DNA of 64,000 nt from Echria macrotheca. Its lineage: Eukaryota; Ascomycota; Sordariomycetes; Sordariales; Schizotheciaceae. The notes beneath the pieces were generated by a model that saw only the letters and a program-made list of their open reading frames with translations, did not search any database and had not been told where the DNA came from. Shown one piece after another: positions 31,707 to 40,795 of the stretch. Each line of letters starts with the position of its first letter. The stretch's first letter is position 1. The DNA is taken from the NCBI GenBank assembly GCA_030411725.1, contig MU839836.1, positions 1 to 64,000 on the forward strand, written 5' to 3'. The position numbers and the translations under genes were made by a program.

Positions 31707-32996
31707 ATGGCACCCCTACCGGGAGAGACATACTTCCAAGCGCTGGAACCGTACCCATACGTCTCGACGGGCATCCCATTCTTTGAAGCGTGCCTGCATC
31801 ATGCCGTCGACACGTTTGGGGCCGAGCGCATCTACGTCATCGTGTCCACGTCCATCAGCATAACCGCCAACTTCACCCGACTCAAGACTGCACTAGGAAC
31901 ACGCATCATCGGGGTTCGATATGGAATTCGCCAGCATGTACCGTGGGACGACGTGGTTGAGGTGGCCCAGGAGCTCGTCGACCTGGATGCAGACCTGGTC
32001 GTGACGCTGGGTGCCGGTTCGCTGACCGACGCCGCCAAGGTGGCAACGCTTGCGGCCGCCAACGACGCCCTCACCATCGACGCACTTGAGAAACTTCGTG
32101 GGAAGGATTCGGCCGCCATACGGCCTGTCACCATCCCGACCATCAACATCCCGACGTCCCTTGCCGGTGGCGAGTACAACCCCCATGCCGGGGCGACCGA
32201 CCTCCGAATACACCGTAAGGCGGGCTTCACCCACCCCAGCATGGTTGCGCGGCTGGTTATTCTCGACCCAGCCCTGACCATATCGACCCCCGCGCGTGTC
32301 TGGCTGAGCTCGGGCGTCCGGGCGGTCGACCACTGCGTCGAGGGGCTGTGTTCGCCCTTCTTCCGGGAGGATGCAGGCCAGACTGAGGCCAACCAAACGG
32401 CCAGCAAGAAGCAAGAGATTGAAAACATCTTCTTGGACGGTCTGGCCAAGCTACTTCCGAGTTTACTCACCACCAAAACCTATCCGACCGACCTTGACGC
32501 CCGGCGCAATGAGATGCTCGGCGTACTGGATTCCATGCGTGGTCTGCTGCTCGGCAACGTCCAGGTCGGCGCGAGCCATGGTATCGGTCACCAACTCGGA
32601 CCTCTTGGCGTCGGTCATGGTGAGACCAGCTGTGTGATGCTGCCGGCCGTGCTACGGTGGAACCTCGAACGGGGAGACGACTTTGTGCGGCGCCGTCAGC
32701 AGCTCGTGTTGCAGGCCTTCTGGGCCCATCAGACGGTCTCTGAGTTGCTGAAGGCCGGCGGACTGGATCAGGGTACGGCAACGGCTGGAGAGGTCGTCAG
32801 GACGTATGTTGCTAGTCTGGGCATGCCGACTACGCTCCAGGACGTCGGGATTAGGAGGGAATGGCTGGACAAGCTGGCGGAAAACTCCATGACAGATAGG
32901 AACATTTCGACGAATCCGGTCCCGATTGCCGGGGCCGCGCAAGTCAAGGAGATTCTGAATCTGGCCATGGACGGACAGAGAACGGAATCCAGATGA
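31707..32996 (+). CDS. Iron-type alcohol dehydrogenase, 429 aa
   Basis: Single exon, taken from MAPLPGETYFQALEPYPYV; earlier in-frame methionines lie in a leader unlike the family. It is a group III (iron-containing) dehydrogenase: an N-terminal dinucleotide-binding domain with LGAGSLTDAAK (101-111) and a helical metal-binding domain. Likely metal ligands are Asp208 in RAVDHCVEGL, His291 or His295 in ASHGIGHQLG, and His304 in GVGHGETSCVMLP. The segment SLAGGEYNPHAGATD resembles the maleylacetate-reductase-like branch, whose bacterial members close aromatic-ring degradation routes. It could reduce maleylacetate or an aldehyde. Length is slightly above the usual 380-400 aa because of an insert after CSPFF. 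Confidence 0.88.
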   Translation: MAPLPGETYFQALEPYPYVSTGIPFFEACLHHAVDTFGAERIYVIVSTSISITANFTRLKTALGTRIIGVRYGIRQHVPWDDVVEVAQELVDLDADLVVTLGAGSLTDAAKVATLAAANDALTIDALEKLRGKDSAAIRPVTIPTINIPTSLAGGEYNPHAGATDLRIHRKAGFTHPSMVARLVILDPALTISTPARVWLSSGVRAVDHCVEGLCSPFFREDAGQTEANQTASKKQEIENIFLDGLAKLLPSLLTTKTYPTDLDARRNEMLGVLDSMRGLLLGNVQVGASHGIGHQLGPLGVGHGETSCVMLPAVLRWNLERGDDFVRRRQQLVLQAFWAHQTVSELLKAGGLDQGTATAGEVVRTYVASLGMPTTLQDVGIRREWLDKLAENSMTDRNISTNPVPIAGAAQVKEILNLAMDGQRTESR

Positions 32997-33238
32997 AGGC
33001 CGTGGAATTAGTCCTTACATAGCGTTCCCCATGGGGTACCCGGTTCTCGTCAACAATCTCCCAGAATCTCGGCTGAGAGTGATATCTCGTGGATAGAATT
33101 CCGGACTTTCTGGCAATGAAAATATTTGGACCAAATGGTGTCACTGGCCTCAGATGCTAACCAAGGTACCCTGAGTTACGGAATAAGAGGTGTCCGGATG
33201 AAAAATGAGTTGTCAACTCTGAATTGAGTTTTAACCTT

Positions 33239-34572
33239 TTACCACGGCGACGTGTTGATCCTGTCTCGCCCTTGACCATCAATCCTTGGTTCTTCCAGTT
33301 TACGCACAAGCTCGCTGCTCTGCAACCCACATTTCTCCATCCTAGCCTGCTCCGACATTTCCGCTTTAGTACGTCTCTCCCCACGCATCTGGGCCCAAAC
33401 AAATAGCATCTCTGCCCCGACCGGCACAAATACAGCAATAGCCATCACCTGCCCGAATCCCCAGTCGTTACCCTCATAATGCCCTTTCGCCGCAACAGCA
33501 AGTCGGCTTTGGACTCCCCTAAGTCTCCAAAACCCCCACAGCAATGGAACAGCTAAACCCAGAGGCACCAAGGCCAACAGTATCCTCACCCACGTTCTCC
33601 CGCCGCTCTTTACAGCTCGTTCCACCAACACTCCAATTCTCTCCCTCATCGGCCCTCTCACACCGCCGTTTCGGGCATCAACCCGGCGCAATATGAGCGG
33701 AACCAGCAGCAAAACGCTGAAAAGAAGCACGGCGACAAACGCGAGCATGTGGAACACGCCCAAAACGACATGTTCAGCCGGGGTGAAAGCGCCGGCGTAG
33801 CCATCACCGCCTTCGAAACACAAATCCAACAAAGCGCCCCATTCCTCATTCGTAACGTACGTCTCCCCTCCCTCGCCCCTGTATTCCCCGATCGTCGTGG
33901 GCGCCCAGTACCGAATGCTCTGCGAGAGGAATGGGTACACGGACGGCACGACTGTGAAATGCAGCACCGACAGGCGGTAAGGGTGTCTGTCTTTGCTCAT
34001 CGACTGGGAGGAGAGGAGGAGGACGGGGATCGGGAGCGGGAGGAGCGAGATGGTGGACACCAAGCCGGCGATGCGGATCTCGTAGTAGCCCATGGAGGAC
34101 GGGGCCGTCTCCATGTCCTTTGGCGCGAGGATTGTCATCGTGGCTATCTGGATCGCTAGGGAGAAGTATATCGCTGATTCGAAGAACGAGGACAGGCCGG
34201 ATACGAGGATCGACGGGTGATTTCGCTGCGGGGGGCGGATGGCAAGGCAGAGGCAGAGAGTCGTGCTTATGAGGATGGAAAGGGCGTAGCCTACTGCTAT
34301 CTGTGGTTTGCTTGTTATCTTCCAGGTCTCATGGCTAGATGTTTGGGTCGGTAAGGAGGGTCAAGGTAGTGGAGAATGAATAAACTTGCCCCGATACCAG
34401 AGAGATCGGGAACTCCAAACCCCCATAACGCCTGGCAAATAGGCTGCTCGCACTGACGCAGAAGAGTCTCGTTGAACGATGTTCGGTTCCGTAGTAGCGA
34501 CATGTAATCCCCAAATACCCTGAAGGCAGCAAGATCAGCACAGTCGACGACGAGGCCCCGTGTCCCAGCCAT
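33239..34572 (-). CDS. Multi-pass membrane protein, 420 aa
   Basis: Two exons on the minus strand: 34390-34572 and 33239-34318. The intron (34319-34389) starts GCAAGT, not GT, a GC-AG intron after GGG; it joins in phase 0 (VPDLSGIG to ITSKPQIAVGYALSIL). The N-terminus is extracellular-looking with CEQPICQALWGFG. At least six hydrophobic helices follow (VGYALSILISTTLCLCLAI, SFFESAIYFSLAIQIATM, LVSTISLLPLPIPVLLLS, GVFHMLAFVAVLLFSVLLLV, WVRILLALVPLGLAVPLLWG, VMAIAVFVPVGAEMLFVWAQ). The last 55 residues are charged and probably cytosolic. Function unknown. It is divergent, over only 319 bp, from a single-pass Cys-rich surface protein. Confidence 0.78.
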
Positions 34573-34891
34573 GGTGTGCCCTGATGCGTGCCTGGGTGAG
34601 GTTGGACGACGAAGCAGACATTGCTCTGGGCTTTGCAGAAAACAGGCCCGAAGAGAAAGGAGGGGTCGGTTTGTGAAGGTGTGCCAGTATAGCCAATGGT
34701 GATACGATCTTCAAGCCTTGTTTCCAATAAAAGCCGCCAACATCCCCCTGCAGTTCAGCCGCATCCGTCCCACGCCACGGGCGCATCTAGACCCCTAGGC
34801 CGAAGACTTGACGTGACGCCGGCTCCGTCCCCTCTTTCTATTACCTCTTTACCATCGCAAGTTGAGAGCTATTCTACCAAAGCATGAGACG
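34573..34891. promoter_or_regulatory. Short divergent promoter between two membrane-protein genes
   Basis: 319 bp between the start codons of the 420-aa multi-pass protein (minus) and the 268-aa single-pass protein (plus). It is CT-rich close to the plus-strand gene (CCTCTTTCTATTACCTC). No other feature seen. Confidence 0.4.
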
Positions 34892-35761
34892 ATGACGAAA
34901 CTACCGCCACCAATCGCTGTGATGTTGGCGGTGTTTCTCCTACTTGTCCCTCACGGAGACTGTGTGGGGAAAGACACGATAAGTAGAACGGCCAAAGACT
35001 CCATTGTCACACCACCGCCACTGGTCCCGGCTAGGCTAGGGGAGCGCCAGCAGACATTTGACACTAAAGAGACCTGTGGCTTTCTGGGAGGTTAGTCAGG
35101 TATCTCCTGTCTCGATAAGCAACTACGAGTTTCTGACAATCGGATCGAAGAAGGCAATGCACTCACCTGCGATATCGGCTCTACATGTGAGCTCGTGGCC
35201 GCTTCCCTCTCAGGAGTGTATGGAACGTCGCAGTACGTAGGCTGCTGCTCAGCAGGCGTCCCATGCACGGTCTTCACGACCTGCTTCCCATCTGAATTTC
35301 AGCAGCGGGGACTTGGTGATCCCAGCGCACTGATATGCACGGGGACTCTCTCGGAATGTTGGCTATACATGTGGCAGCGGGATACTGTGGCAGTATCGTA
35401 CGCTTGCTCGTCCTCTCGGGGGTTGGACTTGGTTGACTGGACGCTTACTTCGCTCGCGACTTCTGGGTCTACAACGAGCAGGATAACATCTACTCCGTCG
35501 CCGACAGGGGGTAATGGGGATGGGGGTAATGGGGGTTCGGGCAACGGCTGTACCAACTGTAATGACGAGACCGATAGTGATAACCCTGGGTCCTTGTCAA
35601 CGGGGGCTAAGGTGGGAGTTGCTGTGGGAAGCGGAACGGTCGCTCTTACGGCGATCGCGGTTGCATGGTTTTTGTGCTATCGGAGGCGATTTGGGCAGCA
35701 TCTGGACGAACTTCCAAGTGCGGGTTCAATCACAACGGGGCCCGAAAGAAAGGTAGGTTGA
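34892..35761 (+). CDS. Single-pass Cys-rich surface protein, 268 aa
   Basis: Two exons, 34892-35090 and 35154-35761, with a 63-bp intron splitting a Gly codon (CGFLGG continues NALTCDIGSTCELV). The first in-frame codon of the open frame is TTG; ATG 34892 starts a signal peptide (PIAVMLAVFLLLVPHGDC). The ectodomain has about a dozen cysteines (TCDIGSTC, VGCCSAGVPCTVFTTC, ICTGTLSECW), followed by a Ser/Thr stretch and a Gly/Asn-rich stalk. One transmembrane helix follows (VGVAVGSGTVALTAIAVAWFL), then a basic stop-transfer CYRRRF and a short tail of about 30 residues. The layout resembles fungal cell-wall sensors such as Wsc/Mid2 types, but the Cys pattern is not a recognisable WSC domain. Confidence 0.8.
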
Positions 35762-36059
35762 CGAAATACTATGGGGGTGCAAGTATGTCGTGTACGTTAT
35801 TCAGACTTGAAATGGAAAGATTCCTCAGTAGGGACATTTATCCCGCACGATTAGGTACTCAGAGCCGGTATTCCTAATAAACCGTACTCTTAAAATAGTC
35901 AAGAACTAGAGTATACCCAAGGCGGTAATGAGGTTTCTGTCTATTTCGTACTTATCAACTGTCCACCCGTAGGCGGCAATGGACATCATACTCGTAACTC
36001 TCTTGCGGACTAACTTTGACCCACCATCCCTAGAATTTACAACACACCTCATAATTTCT

Positions 36060-37997
36060 CTACGCGACCTCCGTAGCCGGCCACAGCACCTCGGTCCACA
36101 TACCAATCTCCCTCCCCCTGAACTCCGGCCGCGGAAACTCGTTCCGAACAATCCCCTCCACCCTCTTGACCACATCACCCCGTCTTTCCCAACCAGACCC
36201 ATCCCCCCCAGACGCAACCAGACACTCCAGGGCCAGCTGGCCAAACCCCCCTTCGCTCATCTGCTTCATCGCCTTGGCAGCATCAAACACATGCTTCTCG
36301 AACAACAACCCCCACCCCCACATCTCGTCGTCAACAAGATTGATAAAATGTGCCCTCTCATACGCCACACGCACCAACATCTTCACAATCGCACCCGGCA
36401 GCTCCAGGTAAGGCCACGTCCTCGGATCGGCGTTGAGGAACTCGAGCGCGCGCTCGATGAACAGTCTCTCGGCGAAGGGCAGGTTGAAGGTGCGTAGCCT
36501 GGGCGCGTCGGGGTAGTGGTGCGCCACCCAGGAGTGGACGAGACGCATGTAGCCTGTGAGGAAGGAGGTGATGACGTGGTAGAGGGACTCGTAGAGGTGT
36601 TCGTCGTGGGGCGCTGGGTAGGGGACGTATGCTGCTAGGCCGCGGTCGATCCAGGCCGGGCGGGCGACTAGTCTCTTCTGTGGTGGTTGCTGTGGTTGCT
36701 GTTGTGGTTGCTGCTGTGGTGGTTGTTGAGGTGGTTGTTGTGGTGGCTCGAGAGGAGGACTCGGGTTCCTAGCTTGGTTAGCTTGTGCTGGCGGCGACGG
36801 AGGTCTCTCCTCCGGTGGTGGTGGTGGTGGTGTTGCACCTTGACCATGCTGGTGGTGCTCTCGCTCTTGTCCCGAGCTATCAGTCCAAGAATGGACTACC
36901 TCTACACGGATTCCAAGTTTCTCAACTGGACCGGTCCAGAATTCTGCAGGAAGCACGTAGAATGGCCATTCTTTTCCGAACGTGAACTCGCTGAATGCAT
37001 CTCGCCCATCCGCGGTTCCCCGGAACCGCCATGCTATGGTAAGTTCCTGCACGTCAGCCCGCCAGAAGTAGTCAGGATTCTTGCGGATCCGAAGCGTGGG
37101 CGGATCTTTCGTGAAATGGTAAAACACGTCAGGGGTCGAAGGGATATAATACCACTCATTCAGCGGGATTACTTGGCCAAATATGAGTTGCATATCGTGC
37201 CACCGCTTCTTGTCGGCCTCGGAGCACGGATAGGGTCGTCGGAAGATACGGAAGTCCGGCAAGCCAGTTTCGTTCTGGTTGTTATACGGGTGGTAGTACT
37301 CCCATTTGTAGCTGCCGTCGGGGTTACGCTCGGGTAGCCCGGTTAACAGAGCAGCGGCTGGCGCGATACACGTTGGCGTGGGAGCTGACATTCCGCTTTG
37401 TGCTTGGCTAGCAGCCATGTCAGGCAGGCTAGCGGTTAAGTCAGGGTAGGTAACAGGCTGGCTGGCAGTCAAGTTAGGGTAGCGAACATTTGTGTCTGCG
37501 TGGTCCGGAAATGCTTGTCGCTCTTGGCGAGAAGGAGGACGAGAGCCCCCAGCGGGCGAGTATGTTCTATTTATGCCGGTTTGACTAGTACTTGGGTCCG
37601 CGGGATGAGCGGTTGTGTCTGGCTCAGAATAAGAATTGGAGCTGCTAGAACTAGGGGCAGTAAAGGTTCCAGGATGCCGTGGCGGGCGCGGTCTCAGTCT
37701 CCTGGACTTGCGGGTCGGCCGGCCGATCGTGGGGGGAGTTGTCTTTGTCACTTGCACCATTTCTGGCAGGTTATTCTTTTCCAACGGACGGGCCAATGGC
37801 TCCTCAGCTTCGACGTTTTCTGTTGCCTCATTGTCCAAGTTCGTGGCATTCTGGAGGAAAATATTGCTACCGAGCTGACGGAGCCTCTTCGCCGCCGTCC
37901 CAGCACTCATTCGGAAATTTGGATAAAGTCCAGATAGAGGCCCTCCGGAAACGGCCGCAGGAGGTGACCCTGGCGCTTGTTCGCCTTCGACAGACAT
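36060..37997 (-). CDS. Q/P-rich hypothetical protein, 645 aa
   Basis: Single exon. The frame opens at a TTG (38030) and the first ATG is at 37997 (MSVEGEQAPGSPPAAV). The N-terminal third is basic, Ser/Pro-rich and disordered, with a short duplicated motif (YPNLTASQPV, YPDLTASLPD). The middle has a globular block rich in aromatic residues (WEYYHPYNNQNETGLPDF, FGKEWPFYVLPAEFWTGP). A Pro/Gln tract follows, encoded by the low-complexity region at 36676-36850. The C-terminal 200 residues are helical and conserved-looking (LYHVITSFLTGYMRLVHSW, ERLFIERALEFLNADPRTW). No enzymatic motif. Disorder plus basic patches suggest a nuclear or regulatory protein, but this is inference. Confidence 0.7.
   Translation of the reverse strand: MSVEGEQAPGSPPAAVSGGPLSGLYPNFRMSAGTAAKRLRQLGSNIFLQNATNLDNEATENVEAEEPLARPLEKNNLPEMVQVTKTTPPTIGRPTRKSRRLRPRPPRHPGTFTAPSSSSSNSYSEPDTTAHPADPSTSQTGINRTYSPAGGSRPPSRQERQAFPDHADTNVRYPNLTASQPVTYPDLTASLPDMAASQAQSGMSAPTPTCIAPAAALLTGLPERNPDGSYKWEYYHPYNNQNETGLPDFRIFRRPYPCSEADKKRWHDMQLIFGQVIPLNEWYYIPSTPDVFYHFTKDPPTLRIRKNPDYFWRADVQELTIAWRFRGTADGRDAFSEFTFGKEWPFYVLPAEFWTGPVEKLGIRVEVVHSWTDSSGQEREHHQHGQGATPPPPPPEERPPSPPAQANQARNPSPPLEPPQQPPQQPPQQQPQQQPQQPPQKRLVARPAWIDRGLAAYVPYPAPHDEHLYESLYHVITSFLTGYMRLVHSWVAHHYPDAPRLRTFNLPFAERLFIERALEFLNADPRTWPYLELPGAIVKMLVRVAYERAHFINLVDDEMWGWGLLFEKHVFDAAKAMKQMSEGGFGQLALECLVASGGDGSGWERRGDVVKRVEGIVRNEFPRPEFRGREIGMWTEVLWPATEVA
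36676..36850. repeat. Low-complexity Gln/Pro-coding tract
   Basis: On the minus strand this imperfect CAA/CAG/CCA-type triplet repeat encodes the PPQQ-rich and polyproline parts of the 645-aa protein. Its triplet structure makes it a candidate for length variation between strains. Confidence 0.7.
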
Positions 37998-38431
37998 TGC
38001 GAGTGTGGGTTGTATTTGGTTGTGGTTCAAGCGGGTGTTTCATTCGTGACAAACAAACGTTACCGTGTACGGCCACGGCTGCTGCGTGTGGGGGATTTAT
38101 AGACCGGCTTCTCTTCCGGTGCATCATCTATGAATGAACGATTGTTGGACACCGCTCGTGATGGCCCTTTGACACAGGTCTTTGTCCACTCACCACAACA
38201 CACAAAGGCATGATCTATTGTTAGATCCTTGTCAGTGGCCGTTGTCACAAGGACCTCGCGGAGTAACCATTGTTGTAACAATGCGTCCACACGAGTTGCC
38301 AAGAGCTTGTCAGGTTTCGGCAATAGAATTTTATAAACCATCCAAATGTGGAATGACATTACTATTGAGGATATCCGCAAACGCTGACCTACTGACTAAC
38401 CAACTGGCTTCGCTGACATATCGTGGCTTTG
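37998..38431. other. Intergenic, promoter of the Q/P-rich protein gene
   Basis: 434 bp between two minus-strand genes, holding the TATA box at 38095. Nothing else seen. Confidence 0.4.
38095..38101 (-). promoter_or_regulatory. TATA box of the Q/P-rich protein gene
   Basis: TATAAAT on the minus strand, 98 bp upstream of the ATG at 37997; it supports that start over the TTG at 38030. Confidence 0.5.
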
Positions 38432-40162
38432 TTAGTCAAGAAAACTGTTGCGCACCGTAACAGTTGTTGTATAAAGCATGCAAAGAATCCCCAAGACCAT
38501 CATCGCTACATCCCCAAACTTTCCCCATCTCGTCGTGGCAACACCGCGATAATGGAGGAAGGCCGGATACACGTAGACTAAAGGCACACAGGCCACCGAG
38601 CCGATCAGGGCGACGAATTTGTCAAGGTTGCCTGTCCCGAGGATCGAAACCACGCCGCAGAAAGCCAGTAGTGCCGTCCGTAAAGCGTTCTTTCTCCACT
38701 TGGTACGGAGACTCTGTCTTCCTGACCGGTGTCCGAATATACTGGTCTCCATGATACGGATGGCCGGAAATGACTGCACCGGTGTTCCAACCAGGACCGC
38801 TACCGAGTAGAAGAACTGGACCGCGTTGACCAACTTGCTGTCTTGCGGGAAGTTGTTGATGATCTCAACCTCGGTGTGCTTGCCGAACGTGGCGTAGCAT
38901 AACGCTCCGACCGACGTGAAGAGAACTGTGATGATGAGCATGACTGAACCCAGCAGCCACTCAAAGCGCTCCGGCTTCGCCATCGAGTTTTGAATGGGCA
39001 AAATCAGACCGATGCCCTCAAACGTAAAGATGGCAGCGCCGATCATGAGCGTGTACTTCTCAGGGTTAAACATGACTACCGTTTTGTGCATGCCGTGGTC
39101 CCAAAGCACCTTGGCATCGTACTGGTAGATGTATGTGACGCCAAACAGTATGCAGACATCTGCGACCATGGCGACCCAGGCCAGCTTGGACATGTTGCGG
39201 ATCCATGACAGTGGAGTGAGAATGATGATGGACAGCGTGATCAAGCCGGTGGTCGACAAGGGACTGTGGCCACCCGTGACGACGTTGAGGAAGTTGAGCA
39301 TATTCTCCGCCACGAAGACGATGCCTGCGGCGACGAAGCCAAGCTGAGATAGAGCGATGGAGCTGAGTACAAGGCCGCGCATCTTCTCTCCTGCAATGGC
39401 CTTTCCAAGCTCTCCGTACCCTCCGCCGTACCTTTTCTTGCACTGCAGCAGCAGGTGAAAGGCGATCATGGTCACCACCGAGACAACTGCCATGGCCACC
39501 GAGGAAAAGAGAAGCCCGCCGTTGTTAAAAGCGTTTGGGAGGAACATTATGCCCGTCCCCACAAAGGCCTTTAACAGAGTGAGAAAGGTCCCGAAGCTCC
39601 CGGCATTACCCGACCGTGCTGCCCTAACTGTGCGAGCACTTTCTCGGCGACTAAGCAGCAAAGTCCTCTCGTCTGGCTCTGCCCCTTCCTCTGGAGCTTC
39701 GGCCTGGTCTTGTTCTGCTTCCTCCTCTTCCTCGGTTACAGCCTCCTCGTCTGAATCGGCAAGATCCTCACCGGCAAAGTCGTCGTACAGATCGAGGTAT
39801 TCGGAGAATTGTCGCACGAGCGGTATCCGGCTACCCTTACCGCGACCGCGGTTCCGGAGATGGAGGTATGATCGTCTGAAACCACCTGGCGCCAACTGTT
39901 GATCTACCGTCAAAGGGGTGCTGTGGCTTTCGTGGAGCTCGCGTGGGGTGTGGAAGGTAGCGGCACGTTTATGTAACGGCACCCGAGAGGCGGCATTGAG
40001 CTTGAAGGCATCAGACGGAATGTCACCGGCCTGTAAGGTCGGCGTCAACCCTTTGGTTGGCGAAATCTCGGGGCTAGTCGACGAAGAGGCGCCGGCGCTT
40101 GGCTGCTCCCCACCATCGGAGTCGGCGGTGTTACCGGTTGCTGGTGGATTGTTGGCCGACAT
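38432..40162 (-). CDS. Vacuolar amino-acid transporter, Avt3/4-like, 576 aa
   Basis: Single exon starting MSANNPPATGNTADSD. The first 185 residues are a cytosolic, Ser-rich and acidic extension (DSDEEAVTEEEEEAEQDQ), typical of yeast Avt3/Avt4. The amino acid/auxin permease fold follows with about 11 helices, starting LLKAFVGTGIMFLPNAFNNGG. Other family segments are LQCKKRYGGGYGELGKAIAG, IFTFEGIGLILPIQNSM and FFYSVAVLVGTPVQSFPAIRI. Avt3/4 proteins export neutral amino acids from the vacuole in exchange for protons. The protein ends right after the last helix, which is usual. Which amino acids it moves cannot be told from sequence. Confidence 0.9.
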   Translation of the reverse strand: MSANNPPATGNTADSDGGEQPSAGASSSTSPEISPTKGLTPTLQAGDIPSDAFKLNAASRVPLHKRAATFHTPRELHESHSTPLTVDQQLAPGGFRRSYLHLRNRGRGKGSRIPLVRQFSEYLDLYDDFAGEDLADSDEEAVTEEEEEAEQDQAEAPEEGAEPDERTLLLSRRESARTVRAARSGNAGSFGTFLTLLKAFVGTGIMFLPNAFNNGGLLFSSVAMAVVSVVTMIAFHLLLQCKKRYGGGYGELGKAIAGEKMRGLVLSSIALSQLGFVAAGIVFVAENMLNFLNVVTGGHSPLSTTGLITLSIIILTPLSWIRNMSKLAWVAMVADVCILFGVTYIYQYDAKVLWDHGMHKTVVMFNPEKYTLMIGAAIFTFEGIGLILPIQNSMAKPERFEWLLGSVMLIITVLFTSVGALCYATFGKHTEVEIINNFPQDSKLVNAVQFFYSVAVLVGTPVQSFPAIRIMETSIFGHRSGRQSLRTKWRKNALRTALLAFCGVVSILGTGNLDKFVALIGSVACVPLVYVYPAFLHYRGVATTRWGKFGDVAMMVLGILCMLYTTTVTVRNSFLD

Positions 40163-40795
40163 GACGGATGGCGTGCTTCTTCGATGGGGCGTCTACCAGT
40201 AGTGCATTGGGCGCCGACCGACGGCGTGAAGACAGCTCGTGGTCTGTCTGTCTGGTTGCGGCAGCGGCAAGATCCGTCGACTTCAGCCATGACGTCAGTG
40301 AGGGGCCTACCAGAGGGGAGAGGGGAGAGTGAAGAGCTCAAATCAGCGGGCATACCTCTATCGATGAATACCAATGAGTGATTGGAAACACTGCGTCTAG
40401 AGTGCAGTTCTGGGAATACAAGTGACTACAGCTGGAGGACTGTGTCTTGGGAGAAAGCCAACGGCTTGCATCGGGACCTACTTGTGGTGATGAATTTTTG
40501 CAAGATTGTGGGGCAGGTGCTCAGTGTCATCCAGTCGGAAGCGTGCCCGAATGTCACTGCAGAATTTTCCCGACACTGTTTGCGGTTCATGAAACAAGAA
40601 CAGTCCAATGCCGGACACATCGAGTCTGTGGCACAGCAGGAACGAGTCAGAAAATGCAATTGCTGACTTCTTCCCCGCTACTTCTGGACAGCGCCGATCC
40701 ACGGATGCGTCGGCCGTAGCAAGCAAAGCCTGTCCGGAGCCAACTGCCCGCTCGGTGCCTGTCAAAGCCCCGATTCCCCCGAGGGAATCTCATCC
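40163..40795. other. Intergenic, promoter of the transporter gene
   Basis: 633 bp between two minus-strand genes. Short overlapping frames are present on both strands without family features. No TATA box was found. Confidence 0.4.

Noticed and set aside
36687..37337. 216-codon plus-strand frame rich in Leu and Trp
   Set aside because: It is the antisense shadow of the Q/P-rich tract of the minus-strand gene.
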